A stretch of 64,000 nt of DNA from Tenrec ecaudatus. Lineage: Eukaryota > Chordata > Mammalia > Afrosoricida > Tenrecidae. The position numbers and the translations under genes were made by a program. The stretch lies in the NCBI RefSeq assembly GCF_050624435.1, contig NC_134535.1, forward strand, positions 74,024,494-74,088,493, written 5' to 3'. A model generated the notes under the pieces. That model ran no database searches, was not told the origin of the DNA, and was given only the letters and a program-made list of their open reading frames with translations. Shown piece by piece: positions 62,132-64,000 of the stretch (its first letter is position 1; every line of letters starts with the position of its first letter).

Positions 62132-63900
62132 CATAGAAACCTTTCTTAAACAAAAATACTAAAATGTGAAGCTATTGCGTCATGACTTTTCCTCCATCTT
62201 CATCTGTGTAATTTTGATGGTGGTTTTTCCATCTTTCAATCCCCTCCTCAAAAAATTCTGTTCAATTTACCTCATTTCAAAGTGGCACTTTGAGCATTTA
62301 CAAGGAATTCAAATTGTGTTATTTTTCAATGTTCTTTGAATTTGGAGAATAAAAAGTCTGTAGGGCCCAGATCAAGGCTGTAGTTGTTCCCAATGAAAGT
62401 CTCTTAGGACAGCCCTGTTAATTGAGCTTATGGAGTCAACAGGTGCATTGTTTTAATGGAACAAATTGCTGGGTGAAACTTTGCTGACCATTTTCTTACA
62501 AACGCAGTTTTTCGTTTTCTTAAAATGTGTTCCTGGTAAGTCCCCATGATCTATCCTGTGTCTTTTGAGAGGGCATCTTGATGAAGAAAAAGAAAGTTCC
62601 TGCTTTTCCAGATACCCATAAGAACAATCAAAGGAATCTGTAGAACTGAAGATCAAGCCCTTAAGAAGTTTGCCCAAAAAGATGCTTCAAAAGGCCAGAA
62701 GGAAGCTTAGTGTGAGAATGCTAAGCACTATCACAAGGAATATAGGCAAATGTACAGGAAAGAAATTCAAACAGCAATTCAAGAAAAGCTGGCAACTTCT
62801 GTGAACCTGGAGAACCCAAGTTGGTGTTTGTTATCAGGATCAGAGGTAATCAATAGTGTGCGCCCACAGGTTTGAAAAGTGTTGCAGCTTCGTCGTCTTT
62901 TCCAGATCCTCAATGGTACCTTTGCTAAGCTTAATAAGGCTTTCCGTTAACATGCTGAGGATTGTGGAACTATTCATTGCACGGGGGATACCCAAACCTG
63001 AAGTCAGTGAATGAACTGATTGCTGTACAAGCCTTGCGATGGCACAATCACTGAGAAGCATATTGCCCTAACAGCGTGTTGCATGATCTCTTGGTAAATA
63101 TGGCGTCTGCATGGAAGAACTGATTCATGACATCTATATATACTGCTGGAACATGCTTCAAAGAAGCAAACACTTCCTGCGGTCCTTCAAATTATCATCT
63201 CTATGAGGTGGGATGAAGAAAAAGATCGCTCTTCATAGAAGGTGGAGATGTGGGCAACAGGGAAGACCAGATCAACAGGCTTATTAGAAGGATGAATTAA
63301 GTATCTGCCATGATTATTTTTGGAATCTGTTTAGTTAAGAAAACAGTAACCGCTTTCAAATTGGAGAAAAAAGAAAAGATTATCCCCTGGGAATCTCAAA
63401 AACCAACCGTTATCAACTTCAGAGCTGACCTCTCTACATATCCCCTAGGAAGCCACTGTTAGGATTGGACCTTGATCTCTGGATCCTATTGATAAATTCA
63501 AGACTTCATCCCCAGTTATAATCTGCTCCATAAATAATAGTCTTCATTAGCTTACATCTGGCTTAAAAAGCTGGTAGAAAGATCAACTCTTGGAGCTAGC
63601 TGTAAGCACAAGACCTTTGGTACCCATTGAGCTGAAAGCTTGCTGAGACCAGATTTGCTAAAATGGAAAACGTTGACCCATTTGAAATCCCAGTGGTAGT
63701 TCTATGGTCTTCTTTCACCCGTCTCTGGATTTCAGCTACCGTTTCTCCAATCACTGAAGTTGATAGTCTTGTCTCATTTAAAAAAATTTTTTGTTTTGTG
63801 TATTTATATTTTGAAGGGGAACTCTTGTTTTTTAACTAACCATTTATATTGCCATATGATTCACATTTCTTTTTAGTTGTCATTTGGGAAGTTTTATTTT
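62132..63900 (-). mobile_element. mariner transposon relic, split by an RPL7 pseudogene
   Basis: Minus-strand frames of 63790-63390 give GETVAEIQRRVKEDHRTT, a mariner N-terminal stretch, then text equivalent to ARWVPRS. Frames of 62470-62132 give DLGPTDFLFSKFKEH and KMEKPPSKLHR, the C-terminal catalytic end. The middle is interrupted at about 62560-63378. Many stops. The outer right boundary is approximate. The left end is broken by the LINE insertion at 60425-62131, and some mariner sequence may continue left of 60409. Confidence 0.75.
62562..63378 (+). pseudogene. RPL7 processed pseudogene (60S ribosomal protein L7)
   Basis: Intronless copy of RPL7 mRNA: KKKVPAFPDTHK near 62584, EYRQMYRKEIQ near 62740, VLQLRRLFQILNGTF near 62880, FKLSS near 63190 and NREDQINRLIRRMN before TAA at 63298-63300. 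The 3' UTR follows (gccatgattatttttggaat, ctttcaaattgg) and a degenerate A-rich tail at about 63363-63378. It is dead: an in-frame TAG at 62641-62643, further stops and frameshifts. Inserted into a minus-strand mariner. Imperfect flanks gatctatcctgtg and gattatcccctggg may be the decayed target duplication. Confidence 0.92.
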
Positions 63901-63917
63901 AATTAAATTTCTGACTC

Positions 63918-64000
63918 ACTCACTGCCATTGAGTCAATTCTGACTCCTGGTGAGCCTGTAAATCTTTCCAGGAGTGGAAAGTCTCCTCTCTCTCCTGTGA
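63918..64000 (-). repeat. AfroSINE, minus strand, cut by window end
   Basis: Tail ctgccattgagtcaattctg and body tgtaaatctttccaggagtg, running off the window. Confidence 0.75.

Larger units (their letters stand above)
48187..64000 (+). other. Probable first intron of R3HDM2, repeat-rich
   Basis: No R3HDM2 coding exon is recognisable. Between the listed repeats, the stretches 48561-49319, 50181-50744, 51086-52299, 56030-56939, 57123-57722 and 58642-59297 show no gene or family I can name. Confidence 0.5.

Overview
The window is mammalian chromosomal DNA with long spliced genes, GT-AG introns and dense retroposons. It comes from an afrotherian, most probably a tenrec (Echinops-like). Two things support this. 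About 25 copies of a tRNA-derived SINE of the AfroSINE type are scattered throughout. Three short hAT elements match my recollection of the SPIN ('Space Invaders') family, which among afrotherians is reported from tenrecs. No database search was possible; orthology calls rest on remembered human proteins and on reading frames that stay open across every predicted exon junction.

Gene order and orientation match human 12q13.3 (R3HDM2 - INHBC - INHBE - GLI1 - ARHGAP9). ARHGAP9 (+, 475-8249) encodes a SH3-WW-PH-RhoGAP protein of about 735 aa. GLI1 (-, CDS 16162-8715, non-coding exon 1 near 19158-19208) encodes 1106 aa with five C2H2 fingers and meets ARHGAP9 tail to tail. INHBE (-, 23213-21951) and INHBC (-, 43134-27644) are tandem paralogues for activin beta-E and beta-C precursors, with the intron at the same place and phase. 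A CpG island at about 47.8-48.56 kb fits the promoter and non-coding first exon of R3HDM2 (+), so 48.2-64 kb is probably its first intron.

The left 27 kb is GC-rich and gene-dense. The right 36 kb is AT-rich and full of repeats: AfroSINEs on both strands, decayed RTE/BovB-type LINE pieces, 5'-truncated copies of a LINE (probably L1) 3' region with target-site duplications, an old L2 piece, two mariner copies, three SPIN copies, a 926-bp pogo-type element keeping part of its transposase, a processed RPL7 pseudogene and several dinucleotide repeats. Nested insertions give relative ages: RPL7 and a LINE both landed in or beside one mariner copy, SPIN landed in a SINE and in an RTE relic, and a 66-bp LINE stub landed in another RTE relic.

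No CRISPR array, tRNA gene, operon or clear endogenous retrovirus was found. The genes are not an operon: they are a conserved neighbourhood of a Rho GTPase regulator, a Hedgehog effector and two secreted TGF-beta family ligands.
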